Below, piece by piece: positions 1-7,818 of a stretch of DNA of 64,000 nucleotides. Numbering within the stretch: the stretch's first letter is position 1; each line of letters starts with the position of its first letter. The stretch spans positions 124,001 to 188,000 of the forward strand of contig NZ_JACSQD010000007.1 in the NCBI RefSeq assembly GCF_014836775.1, in the 5' to 3' direction. Position numbers and translations under genes: made by a program. This DNA is from Arthrobacter gallicola (lineage in GTDB: Bacteria > Actinomycetota > Actinomycetes > Actinomycetales > Micrococcaceae). The notes under the pieces are model-generated. The model saw only the letters and a list, made by a program, of their open reading frames with translations, searched no databases and was not told the origin of the DNA.

Positions 1-431
1 GGCTGCTGATTGCCGCTGCAGTGCTGAGCGTCATCAGCATTCCGGTCGGCATGGCCTGGCTGAACTCCAGCGGCTACCAGGAGTCCATGATTGCTGCCGG
101 AATCTCCGCGGACCAGCTGGATGCCCTGATCTCCGCCACCGTGGTGATGACCCTGTTCTTCGCCGTTGTCAGTGTGGCCATCTCAGTGCTTGTGGCACTG
201 TTCATCCGCAAGGGCCACAACTGGGCCCGGATTGTGGCGACCGTCTTCGCTGCCCTGTCCCTGTTCAACCTCACCGGCCTGGCCACCGGTGGACTGATGG
301 CCCTGACGTCGGGACTGGGCGTGCTGCTCCCGGTTGTCGCCGTTGTCCTTCTGTGGATGAAACCGGCCACAGAGTACTTCCAGGCCGCCAAGGCCTACCG
401 CCAGTATAAGAACTTCAACCCGGGCGCTTAG
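1..431 (+). CDS. Membrane protein, 5' end outside the window
   Basis: The reading frame is open from the first complete codon at position 3, so the true start lies upstream. About 142 residues are visible. Hydrophobic segments alternate with short loops: one begins at the window edge, another is around VVMTLFFAVVSVAISVLVAL, and two more follow near the C-terminus, so roughly four membrane helices are seen. The tail (residues after WMKPATEYFQAAKAYRQY) is short and cytoplasmic-looking. I recognise no catalytic motif and cannot assign a function. It ends just before a strong hairpin terminator and is convergent with the FAD dehydrogenase. Confidence 0.75.
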   Translation, partial: LLIAAAVLSVISIPVGMAWLNSSGYQESMIAAGISADQLDALISATVVMTLFFAVVSVAISVLVALFIRKGHNWARIVATVFAALSLFNLTGLATGGLMALTSGLGVLLPVVAVVLLWMKPATEYFQAAKAYRQYKNFNPGA

Positions 432-439
432 CACCTGGG

Positions 440-480
440 AAACGGAGCCGGTACCAGATTTTCTGGTACCGGCTCCGTTT
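440..480. terminator. Bidirectional intrinsic terminator
   Basis: A perfect 19-bp inverted repeat (440-458 and 462-480) with a 3-base loop sits between two convergent genes. The arms begin AAACGG and end CCGTTT, giving an A-tract on one side and a T-tract on the other, so it can serve both strands. Confidence 0.9.
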
Positions 481-493
481 CGTTAACCGTGCC

Positions 494-2161
494 TCAACGT
501 GCCGCGGCCCGTCCCGCGGCCCGTCCGCTGAACAGGCACCCGCCCAGGAATGTGCCTTCCAGCGACCGGTAGCCGTGCATCCCTCCCCCACCGAATCCTG
601 CGGCTTCCCCGGCAGCGTAAAGTCCCGGAACCGGTGAACCGCCGCTGCTGAGCACCCGCGAATCCAGATCGGTTTCCAGTCCGCCCAGGGTCTTGCGGGT
701 CAGGACGGAGAGCCGGACGGCGATCAACGGGCCGTCCTTCGGCTCCAGGATCGGCCGCGGCGTGGCAGTGCGGATCAGCCGGTCCCCCAGATAAGCGCGG
801 GCACCGCGGATGGCGGTAATCTGGGCGTCCTTGCTGAACCGGTTGGCGATCTCCCGGTCCCGGGCCTGCAGCTGCTCGAGCACCGACTCAGCGGAAAGCA
901 CCGGCGCGGTGCCCTCCGTGGAGGACTTGGCAAGCGAGTTCATGGCTGCCACCAGCTCCCCCACAGTGCCCGCGGTGAGGAAATCCTCCCCCTGGTCCAG
1001 GAATTTCTGCACCGGGCCCGGCACCCCGGCAGCCGCCCGGCCGAGCACGTCCCGGACAGATTTCCCGGTCAGGTCTGGGTTCTGTTCGGATCCGGAGAGC
1101 GCGAATTCCTTTCGGATGATTGCCTTATTGAGAATGAACCAGCTGTAGTCATACCCGGTGCCGCGCAGGTACTCCAGTGTGCCGAGCGTATCGAAACCGG
1201 GGAAGAGCGGGCCCGGAAGCCGGTTACCGGCAGCGTCCAGCCACAGGGAGGACGGGCCCGGAAGGATCCGGATGCCGTGGTTGGGCCATACCGGGTCCCA
1301 GTTCCGGATACCCTCGACGTAATGCCACATCCGGTCAGGGTTGATGATCCGGCCGCCGGCGGCCTGCACCGCTTTTAGGCCCCGCCCGTCCACATGCCCG
1401 GGCACTCCGCTGAGCATCCGTTCCGGCGGCGCTCCCAGGCGCTTCGGCCAGGCAGAGCGGACCAGCCCGTGATCACCGCCAATGCCTCCGGTGGTGACGA
1501 CGACGGCGCCGGCTGAAAACTCGAATTCTCCCTCCGTGCCGCGCACCGCCGGGCGGCCGCGCGGCGTCGTCGTCCGTTCCAGGCGGGTCCCGCGCACCCC
1601 GGTGACCGCTCCGCCGCTGGTCACGAGCGCCTCCATCCGGTGGTTGCAGGCCAGATGCACCAGGCCACGCTCCATCCCGTCCCGGACCCTGGCTTCAAAC
1701 GGTGCGGTGATCCCGGGCCCGGTGCCCCAGGTGATATGAAACCGCGGGACGGAATTTCCCGGGCCGGTGGCACCGTAGCCGCCGCGTTCAGCCCACCCGA
1801 CCACGGGGAAGGACCGATGCCCCATTTGGTGCAGCCAGGACCGTTTCTCACCGGCGGCGAAGTTCACATAGGCTTCGGCCCAAAGGCGCGGCCAGTAGTC
1901 CTCCTCGCGGTCGAACCCCGCGGTTCCCAGCCAGTCCTGCCAGGCCAGCTCCACCGAGTCCTTGACCCCGAGGCGGCGCTGTTCGGGCGAGTCCACGAAG
2001 AACAATCCACCAAAGGACCACCAGGCCTGGCCACCCAGGCTCTGTTCGCCTTCCTGTTCGACCAGAATGACGGAGCGCCCGGCGTCGACAAGTTCCGCGG
2101 TGGCCGCCAGGCCGGACAGGCCGGCCCCCACCACAATGACATCTGCCTCGTTTCGCTGCAT
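494..2161 (-). CDS. FAD-binding dehydrogenase (fumarate reductase/KstD-like flavoprotein)
   Basis: The protein has 555 residues from the chosen start. It opens with an FAD dinucleotide-binding motif (VIVVGAGLSGLAATAEL) and has a second flavin contact near the C-terminus (GLYAAGEAAGFGGGGMHGY). This matches the large FAD-binding dehydrogenase family related to fumarate reductase flavoproteins and 3-ketosteroid dehydrogenases. The substrate cannot be told from sequence. I start at the ATG at 2161 rather than the ATG at 2170. A TAGCGT -10-like hexamer (minus strand, 2174-2169) ends exactly 7 bases before it, which fits a leaderless mRNA. No operon partner is seen. Confidence 0.85.
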   Translation of the reverse strand: MQRNEADVIVVGAGLSGLAATAELVDAGRSVILVEQEGEQSLGGQAWWSFGGLFFVDSPEQRRLGVKDSVELAWQDWLGTAGFDREEDYWPRLWAEAYVNFAAGEKRSWLHQMGHRSFPVVGWAERGGYGATGPGNSVPRFHITWGTGPGITAPFEARVRDGMERGLVHLACNHRMEALVTSGGAVTGVRGTRLERTTTPRGRPAVRGTEGEFEFSAGAVVVTTGGIGGDHGLVRSAWPKRLGAPPERMLSGVPGHVDGRGLKAVQAAGGRIINPDRMWHYVEGIRNWDPVWPNHGIRILPGPSSLWLDAAGNRLPGPLFPGFDTLGTLEYLRGTGYDYSWFILNKAIIRKEFALSGSEQNPDLTGKSVRDVLGRAAAGVPGPVQKFLDQGEDFLTAGTVGELVAAMNSLAKSSTEGTAPVLSAESVLEQLQARDREIANRFSKDAQITAIRGARAYLGDRLIRTATPRPILEPKDGPLIAVRLSVLTRKTLGGLETDLDSRVLSSGGSPVPGLYAAGEAAGFGGGGMHGYRSLEGTFLGGCLFSGRAAGRAAAR

Positions 2162-2348
2162 CCGGCACACGCTACCGGCCGCCCCGCGCTCCTGCCTAGA
2201 CCCGCCCGGAGCCCTAGGCTCCTGTCCCGAGCCCCTGTCCAGCGGGACCGCCGCTTCCTAAACTGGGACAACGAGGGCCGTTCCGCGAAACGAGCCGGCA
2301 CCGGCCGGCTGCGACCCAGGCACGGACAAATCCCCACCGGAGGTACGT

Positions 2349-2480
2349 ATGAGCACCACTCCGCATGACGAAGACCGCAGCCACAACGAAAGCCCGGCAG
2401 AAGGAGACCAGACCTCACAGCCGGACTCCAGCCGTGAGCATTCCCAGGACGCCGCCGAAGGCGACGAGGAACAGACATAG
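2349..2480 (+). CDS. Small acidic hypothetical protein (43 aa)
   Basis: This ORF is not a shadow of a larger gene. It starts with ATG preceded by GGAGG at about 6 bases and ends just before a strong terminator. The product is 43 residues, very hydrophilic, rich in Glu, Asp, Ser and Gln, and has no hydrophobic segment, so it is probably disordered. A -10-like TAAACT lies at 2258-2263. It resembles the acidic small protein at 4862 in composition. Function unknown. Confidence 0.55.
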   Translation: MSTTPHDEDRSHNESPAEGDQTSQPDSSREHSQDAAEGDEEQT

Positions 2481-2520
2481 GAGTCCGGACGTAAGTCCAG
2501 ATATAGCAGTCCAGACATAG

Positions 2521-2573
2521 CAAAGGCCTTCTGTTTCCCGGCACTTTTTGGCTCCGGGGACAGAAGGCCTTTG
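2521..2573. terminator. Intrinsic terminator
   Basis: Arms 2521-2534 (CAAAGGCCTTCTGT) and 2560-2573 form a perfect 14-bp stem with a 25-base loop that contains T5. It lies between the small plus-strand ORF and the minus-strand YegP-like gene and can end transcription from either side. Confidence 0.8.
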
Positions 2574-2591
2574 AGGATGCTGCTGTTGCGG

Positions 2592-2828
2592 CTAGGAAGC
2601 CTTGGCCCGGCCGGGATTTCTGCTGGCGTCCGCGATCACGTCGGCATCCTTGCTGTGGTCAACCACGGGACCGGTACCCGCGATTTCGCGCAGCTGCTCG
2701 ATTCCGGCCGCGGCGGCCGCTTTGGTGGGGAACATGGCCGAAACTGCCATGAGCGCCCCGTCACCGGAAATGAGCTTGATCCGGAATGCGCCGTCGTGGG
2801 CGTCAACCAGCTTAAAGTAGCCCGACAT
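2592..2828 (-). CDS. YegP/DUF1508-family small protein
   Basis: The product has 78 residues. The order is a YFKL-type first strand, then FRIKLISGDG, then AMFPTKAAAAAGIEQLRE. This is the layout of a single DUF1508 repeat, in which a beta strand and turn are followed by a helix that ends each unit; E. coli YegP has two such units and this protein one. The ATG at 2828 is chosen over the GTG at 2831 because an AAGGAGG ribosome site (2835-2841) is correctly spaced. The family's role is not established. It is monocistronic. Confidence 0.8.
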   Translation of the reverse strand: MSGYFKLVDAHDGAFRIKLISGDGALMAVSAMFPTKAAAAAGIEQLREIAGTGPVVDHSKDADVIADASRNPGRAKAS

Positions 2829-2949
2829 CACTTACCTCCTTGTAAGGGGTACCTTCAGTGCCATTAATGGTAAGCCGACTGAGCAGCTTTGGGACCCCCT
2901 GTGGAAGAACTGTCAGCGAAGATACCTGATCGATATCTTTGCCCGGGAC

Positions 2950-3930
2950 TTAGCCGCCGCTGCGGGCTGTGCCGGAGGTAAGCGCCTGCAGGATTTCGTC
3001 CTGCGTGGCCGGCAGAGACGTCAGCAGGGCAGCCAGCATCCGTGCCTGTGACGGGCCAAGATCTCCGCTGGGGATCGCTCCGGCGCGGACCAGATCCACG
3101 CCGCCTCCGGCACCGTAAGCAGGAACCACTGGACCGGAGGGAACCCTGGAACACAGGATCACGGGGCAGCCTCCGCGTACCGCGTCCTGGACAGCTTCAG
3201 CGAATCCCGCACCGGCGTTGCCGGTCCCCGTTCCGGCAAGGACAACCGCGTTCGCTCCGGATCTGACCGCGTCCGTGAACAGGTCCGGCGTCGTGCCCAG
3301 GGCACAGTGAATGATTTCCACCCGGGCATTGTCGAAGTCCTCGCCGGGCAGTGGCAGGGCGGCAGGACGGACCGGAACCGCCGTGACGTGGAGCGTCCCG
3401 GCGATGAAGTGCGCCACCGGAACGCCGCCGGAAAAGGGATTGGCGGCAAGAGTGTGGGTTTTGCGGGTGCCGCGGGCCGCGAAGATCTGCCCGGCGAAGG
3501 AAATCAGGACACCCGCTCCGCGCAGCTGGCTGGCTGCCGCCGCAGCTACGGCTTCCTCAAGATTGGCCGGTCCATCTGCCGCGGCGCTGTCCGCGGTCCG
3601 CTGCGCACCGGTGAAAACCACCGGTTTGGGCGATTCATGGACCAGGTCCAGCAGGAATGCGGTCTCTTCCATGGTGTCGGTACCGTGCGTTATAACAACG
3701 CCGTCCACACCTTCATCCGCAACCGCGTCCCGCACTGCTTCCGCAATGCCCCGCACGTCTGCAAACCGAAGCTGGAAGCTGTTGACATTCGTGAGGTCCT
3801 GCATCGAATAACCGTGCCGTCCGGAAAGGCCTGCGGCCACTTTCTCCGCCCGCTCGGCCGATGTTGCCCCGTCCCTGCCGGTCCGGGACGCAATGGTCCC
3901 GCCGGTCGCCATAATCCTGATGTGGGCCAC
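2950..3930 (-). CDS. L-asparaginase family protein
   Basis: The product has 326 residues, the usual size of bacterial asparaginases. The two catalytic threonine motifs are visible: ATGGTIAS near the N-terminus and HGTDTMEETAFLL near residue 90. The family hydrolyses L-asparagine to aspartate and ammonia. There is no signal peptide, so it is probably cytoplasmic. The GTG at 3930 is the longest supported start, with a GAGAGGA element upstream. An ATG seven codons in (3912) is possible but would place the catalytic motif at the extreme N-terminus. It is divergent from the HAD gene. Confidence 0.9.
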   Translation of the reverse strand: MAHIRIMATGGTIASRTGRDGATSAERAEKVAAGLSGRHGYSMQDLTNVNSFQLRFADVRGIAEAVRDAVADEGVDGVVITHGTDTMEETAFLLDLVHESPKPVVFTGAQRTADSAAADGPANLEEAVAAAAASQLRGAGVLISFAGQIFAARGTRKTHTLAANPFSGGVPVAHFIAGTLHVTAVPVRPAALPLPGEDFDNARVEIIHCALGTTPDLFTDAVRSGANAVVLAGTGTGNAGAGFAEAVQDAVRGGCPVILCSRVPSGPVVPAYGAGGGVDLVRAGAIPSGDLGPSQARMLAALLTSLPATQDEILQALTSGTARSGG

Positions 3931-4057
3931 TGAACCGCTGTCCTCTCGCCGGCATCACCACAGCCAACATAAGCCCGCTTCCGGTGCCGTGGCTAGGACT
4001 CCGGGACATTCGCGCGGTCCGCGGCGGGCAACCCGCTCCGGGACCTAGACTGGCGGC

Positions 4058-4162
4058 ATGGCAGATACGGTCACTCCGGAGCTCCGGCCCACCCGGCGCC
4101 GCATCCACAGCCTCGCTAGACTCGGAGAATCCACTGCACCTACACAGAGGGGATCTGCATGA
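4058..4162 (+). CDS. Possible leaderless upstream ORF (34 aa)
   Basis: An ATG at 4058 lies exactly 7 bases after a TAGACT -10-like hexamer (4046-4051), the spacing expected for a leaderless transcript in Actinobacteria. The ORF runs 34 codons and its TGA overlaps the ATG of the HAD gene as ATGA, so translation could be coupled. The peptide is basic (a run TRRR) and resembles nothing I know. It may be a regulatory leader or simply an untranslated stretch. Confidence 0.35.
   Translation: MADTVTPELRPTRRRIHSLARLGESTAPTQRGSA
4117..4122 (+). promoter_or_regulatory. -10-like hexamer upstream of the HAD gene
   Basis: TAGACT here is a repeat of the hexamer at 4046-4051. It would place a transcription start near 4129, about 30 bases before the HAD start codon. 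No clear -35 box is seen. Confidence 0.4.
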
Positions 4163-4836
4163 CTGAGATACGCGGCGTACTTTTCGACGTCGACGGGACG
4201 CTGGTTGATTCCAACTACCTCCACACGGTGGCCTGGTGGCAGGCTTTCCGCCGGCTGGACTATGACATTCCGATGGCCGGTATCCACCGGGCAATCGGCA
4301 TGGGCGGAGACAAACTCATTGGCCACCTGCTCGGTGCTGATCCGGACCCAGAGGTCGAAGAGCAGCTGGATTCCACCCACGCTGCGGTTTTTTCCACCTT
4401 CTGGCCCTCCCTCCGGGCGTTCGACGGCGCCGCGGAGCTGCTGCGGGCCACCGCCGGCCGGGGACTCGCCGTCGTGCTGGCCTCCTCCGCTTCGGCAGCC
4501 GATCTGGGCGCCCTGCGTGAGGCGATCAATGCCGACGATGCAATCACCAAGGCCACCAGCTCCTCCGATGCCTCGGAAAGTAAGCCGGCGCCGGACATTC
4601 TCCAGGCCGCCCTGGACTCGGCAGGACTGGAGGCCGGCGAGACTATCTTCGTGGGCGATTCCGTCTGGGACATCGAGTCGGCCGGAAAACTGGGGATCCC
4701 TACCGTGGCACTGACCTGCGGCGGCACCAGCGAGGCGGAACTGCGCGACGCCGGCGCCAAACAGGTATTCGCCGGACCCCGGGACCTGCTGGAAGGCCTT
4801 GAGGACAGCCTGATTGGCCAGCTAAGCAACCGCTAA
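4159..4836 (+). CDS. HAD-superfamily phosphatase (phosphoglycolate phosphatase-like)
   Basis: The product has 225 residues. Motif I is FDVDGTLVDS near residue 10, carrying the nucleophilic Asp. A lysine motif follows in ESKPAPDI, then motif III/IV in FVGDSVWDIESA. The helical cap between motifs I and II (HTVAWWQAFRRLDYDIPM) is of the kind seen in phosphoglycolate phosphatases and beta-phosphoglucomutases. The substrate is not predictable. The start codon overlaps the stop of a small upstream ORF (ATGA), and an AGAGGGGA element precedes it. Confidence 0.85.
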   Translation: MTEIRGVLFDVDGTLVDSNYLHTVAWWQAFRRLDYDIPMAGIHRAIGMGGDKLIGHLLGADPDPEVEEQLDSTHAAVFSTFWPSLRAFDGAAELLRATAGRGLAVVLASSASAADLGALREAINADDAITKATSSSDASESKPAPDILQAALDSAGLEAGETIFVGDSVWDIESAGKLGIPTVALTCGGTSEAELRDAGAKQVFAGPRDLLEGLEDSLIGQLSNR

Positions 4837-4861
4837 CACGCTTCTTTTCGAAAGGACCCCG

Positions 4862-5056
4862 ATGACCACCGAACCCACCGAATCCGCCCACAACGCCGAG
4901 AACATCCGCGAAGAGCAGGGGACGCATGCAGCCGGCACCGTGCCCGCTGCTTATCTGGGAGGAGCCGGGGAGGCTGGCCGGCGGCCGGAAGACGCCCTGC
5001 AGGAGCCGGACACCGCCGACGCTGAAGACGCCGCAGTGGCCGACGCAGACGACTGA
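4862..5056 (+). CDS. Small acidic hypothetical protein (64 aa)
   Basis: It follows the HAD gene by 25 bases, with GAAAGGA at good spacing before the ATG, so it is likely in the same transcript. The product is 64 residues, acidic, and ends with a run of Ala/Asp/Glu (DTADAEDAAVADADD). There is no membrane segment or recognisable domain, and it is probably disordered. Function unknown. Confidence 0.55.
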   Translation: MTTEPTESAHNAENIREEQGTHAAGTVPAAYLGGAGEAGRRPEDALQEPDTADAEDAAVADADD

Positions 5057-5080
5057 CTGGCGCCGGGAAGCGCAGCTGCG

Positions 5081-7618
5081 CTAGACCAGTCCTGCGCGTC
5101 GCAGTGCCTCCGCCATCGCCCCATCCGGGGCCGCGGAAGCAGTGCCCTTCCGCGCGGCGCCTCTGGGTGCGCTCTCTTTCGGCTGCGCACCTGACCGGCC
5201 CCGGCCGGTCTGGCTGTTTCCCTTGGCCTGGCCGCTTCCCGTGGTTTGCGTGGCCCGCACCGGAGGCTTTGGCCCGCGGCGGTCGGCGTTGCCTCTGCCG
5301 CTGCCGCGGGCAGAGCCGTTGCCGTTGCCGTTGCCGGAAGCAGAACCGGAACCGTTGCCGGAACGCGGGGACGGCGCGTCGTCGTCGAGCCGCAGGCTGA
5401 GGGAAATGCGGTGCCGCTCCGGGTCCGCCTCCATGACCTTGACCTTCACAACCTGCCCGGACTTCACGACGTCGTGCGGGTCGGAAACGAAGGAGGAGGA
5501 CATCGCGGAGACGTGCACCAGTCCGTCCTGGTGCACACCGATGTCTACAAAGGCGCCGAAGGCAGCCACATTGGTGACAACGCCGTCCAGCACCATGCCC
5601 GGGCGCAGGTCGGCGATCTTTTCGATGCCCTCGGAGAACGTGGCCGTTTTGAACGCCGGGCGGGGATCACGGCCGGGCTTGCGCAGCTCGGACATGATGT
5701 CCAGAACGGTCGGCAGGCCGGTGGACTCGTCGACAAAGGCAGAGGGGTCCAGTCCGGTCAGATCCGCACCGGCGGGGCTCATCTCAGCCTTCGCGGCGGC
5801 CAGGATCCGGCGGGCGATCGGATAGGACTCAGGGTGCACGCTGGAGGCATCCAGCGGCTCCGTTCCCCCGGTGATCCGCAGGAAGCCGGCACACTGTTCA
5901 AAGGCCTTGGCCCCCAGACGGGGAACCTTCATCAGATCCGCGCGGCGGGCGAAGGGTCCGTTGGCGTTGCGGTACGCCACGATATTCTCGCTGAGCAGCG
6001 GGCCGACGCCGGCCACCCGGCTCAGCAGCGCAGGGGAGGCAGTGTTCACATCCACCCCCACGGCGTTGACGCAGTCCTCGACCACCGCGTCCAGGGACCG
6101 GTCCAGCTTCGCGGCGGTGACGTCATGCTGGTACTGCCCCACACCGATGGACTTGGGGTCGATTTTCACCAGTTCGGCCAGCGGGTCCTGCAGCCGCCGG
6201 GCGATTGAAACGGCGCCGCGCAGGGAAACGTCCATACCCGGCAGTTCCGCCGAGGCCAGCGCAGACGCGGAATAGACGGAGGCACCAGCCTCGGAAACCA
6301 CCAGTTTCTGCAGGTTCGCCTCCGGTACCAGGCGCATCAGTTCCGCTGCCAGCTTGTCGGTCTCGCGGGACGCGGTGCCGTTGCCCACCGCCACCAGTTC
6401 GATCCCGTGCTTTTTCACCAGGTTCGCCAGCCGCACCAGCGCATCATCCCACTTGCGGGCGGGCGGATGCGGATAGATCGTGTCAGTGGCCACCACCTGG
6501 CCGGTGCCATCCACGACGGCGACCTTGACGCCGGTGCGCAGGCCCGGGTCCAGCCCCAGGGTTGCCCGGTTGCCGGCCGGAGCGGCGAGCAGCACGTCGC
6601 GGAGATTGGCGGCAAAAACCCGGACGGCCTCCGCCTCGGCGTCCTGGAACAACCGCACCCGCAGGTCCACTGAGAGCTTCGCCAGGATCCGGCGCCAGGC
6701 CAGCTGCACGGTTTGGCGCAGCCACGCGTCGGCAGCACCACCGCTGGCTGCCACGCCGAGCCGGGCTGCCACCGAATTCTCGAACCGCTGCCGCGCCGCA
6801 GCTGCAGCTTCAGCATCGGCCGGATCGGCCTCGGCCAGCCCAAGCTCCAGGATGCCTTCCTTCTCCGCGCGCAGCAGGGCCAGCACCCGGTGCGACGGCA
6901 TCCCGGAAGGCGCCTGGGAATAGTCGAAGTAATCCGCGTACTTCTGCCCCTCGGTTTCCTTGCCCGGACGGACAGAGGAACGGAAGCGGCCCTGCTTCCA
7001 CAACTTTTCCCGGGCTGTGGTCAGCAGATCTGCGTCCTGGCCTGCGCGCTCAACCAGAATGGCGCGGGCGCCGGCGAGCGCCTCGGCGGTGTCGGGGACG
7101 GCGTCGCCCAGGTACCGGGCCGCTTCGGTCTCCGGGTCCAGGGCGGGATTCGCCAGCAGCGACTCGGCCAGCGGCTCCAGCCCGGCTTCCCTGGCGATCT
7201 GCGCCTTGGTGCGGCGTTTGGTCTTGTACGGCAGGTAGATGTCCTCAAGCCGGGACTTGGTGTCTGCGGCCTCAATCACCGCACGCAGCTCAGAAGTCAG
7301 TTTGCCCTGCGCCTCGATGGCTTCCAGGATGGCCCGGCGGCGGTCCGCCAGTTCACGCAGATACCTCAGCCGTTCGTCCAGCTCACGGAGCTGAGCGTCG
7401 TCCAGGGTTCCGGTTACTTCCTTGCGGTAGCGGGCAATGAAAGGAACGGTTGATCCGCTGTCCAGGAGTTCGACGGCGGCGCGCACCTGCCACGGCGCGA
7501 CGCCGAGTTCCCGGGCAATCTGCTCATGCAGCTGTGCGGCGGAATCGGTGCGGACGGGCGCAGGAGAGACCGATCCGGGTTGGCGGGACGCTGACTGCGG
7601 GGCGACGGTGAGGCTCAC
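5081..7618 (-). CDS. tex: Tex-family RNA-binding transcriptional accessory protein
   Basis: The product has 845 residues. The order is a Tex N-terminal helical domain (about 30-220), a YqgF/RNase H-like fold (about 340-470, with TLGLDPGLRTG), helix-hairpin-helix repeats around VGVDVNTASPALLSRVAGVG, and an S1 RNA-binding domain (about 672-741). A Gly/Arg/Asn-rich low-complexity tail of about 100 residues follows, longer than in most Tex proteins. Tex binds nucleic acids and influences transcription; its exact role varies. The GTG at 7618 is taken as start. No operon partner is seen. Confidence 0.92.
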   Translation of the reverse strand: MSLTVAPQSASRQPGSVSPAPVRTDSAAQLHEQIARELGVAPWQVRAAVELLDSGSTVPFIARYRKEVTGTLDDAQLRELDERLRYLRELADRRRAILEAIEAQGKLTSELRAVIEAADTKSRLEDIYLPYKTKRRTKAQIAREAGLEPLAESLLANPALDPETEAARYLGDAVPDTAEALAGARAILVERAGQDADLLTTAREKLWKQGRFRSSVRPGKETEGQKYADYFDYSQAPSGMPSHRVLALLRAEKEGILELGLAEADPADAEAAAAARQRFENSVAARLGVAASGGAADAWLRQTVQLAWRRILAKLSVDLRVRLFQDAEAEAVRVFAANLRDVLLAAPAGNRATLGLDPGLRTGVKVAVVDGTGQVVATDTIYPHPPARKWDDALVRLANLVKKHGIELVAVGNGTASRETDKLAAELMRLVPEANLQKLVVSEAGASVYSASALASAELPGMDVSLRGAVSIARRLQDPLAELVKIDPKSIGVGQYQHDVTAAKLDRSLDAVVEDCVNAVGVDVNTASPALLSRVAGVGPLLSENIVAYRNANGPFARRADLMKVPRLGAKAFEQCAGFLRITGGTEPLDASSVHPESYPIARRILAAAKAEMSPAGADLTGLDPSAFVDESTGLPTVLDIMSELRKPGRDPRPAFKTATFSEGIEKIADLRPGMVLDGVVTNVAAFGAFVDIGVHQDGLVHVSAMSSSFVSDPHDVVKSGQVVKVKVMEADPERHRISLSLRLDDDAPSPRSGNGSGSASGNGNGNGSARGSGRGNADRRGPKPPVRATQTTGSGQAKGNSQTGRGRSGAQPKESAPRGAARKGTASAAPDGAMAEALRRAGLV

Positions 7619-7731
7619 CCGCCCAATTGTTCCTTATCAGCGCCGAATGCGGCCAACCCCGGACCAAGACCGATCCGGAAATGCTGAGCGGTCATTGACA
7701 CAATGGCTCATGCTCTGCGGAACCGGGCCTT

Positions 7732-7748
7732 CTATGGGGTAAACATAG
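7732..7748. promoter_or_regulatory. Small inverted repeat upstream of the TPP enzyme
   Basis: CTATG, 7-base spacer, CATAG lies about 70 bases upstream of the start at 7819. A TTGACA hexamer is at 7695-7700. It could be a regulator site, but five-base arms are weak evidence. The rest of the 7619-7818 gap shows only a GC-rich stretch and the GGAGAAAGG ribosome site. Confidence 0.25.
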
Positions 7749-7818
7749 GGATGCGCCGCCCGGCCGCGCCGCGGCGCCGGGACGCGCTGTTCAGCGTTTC
7801 AATGGAGAAAGGTCAAAG

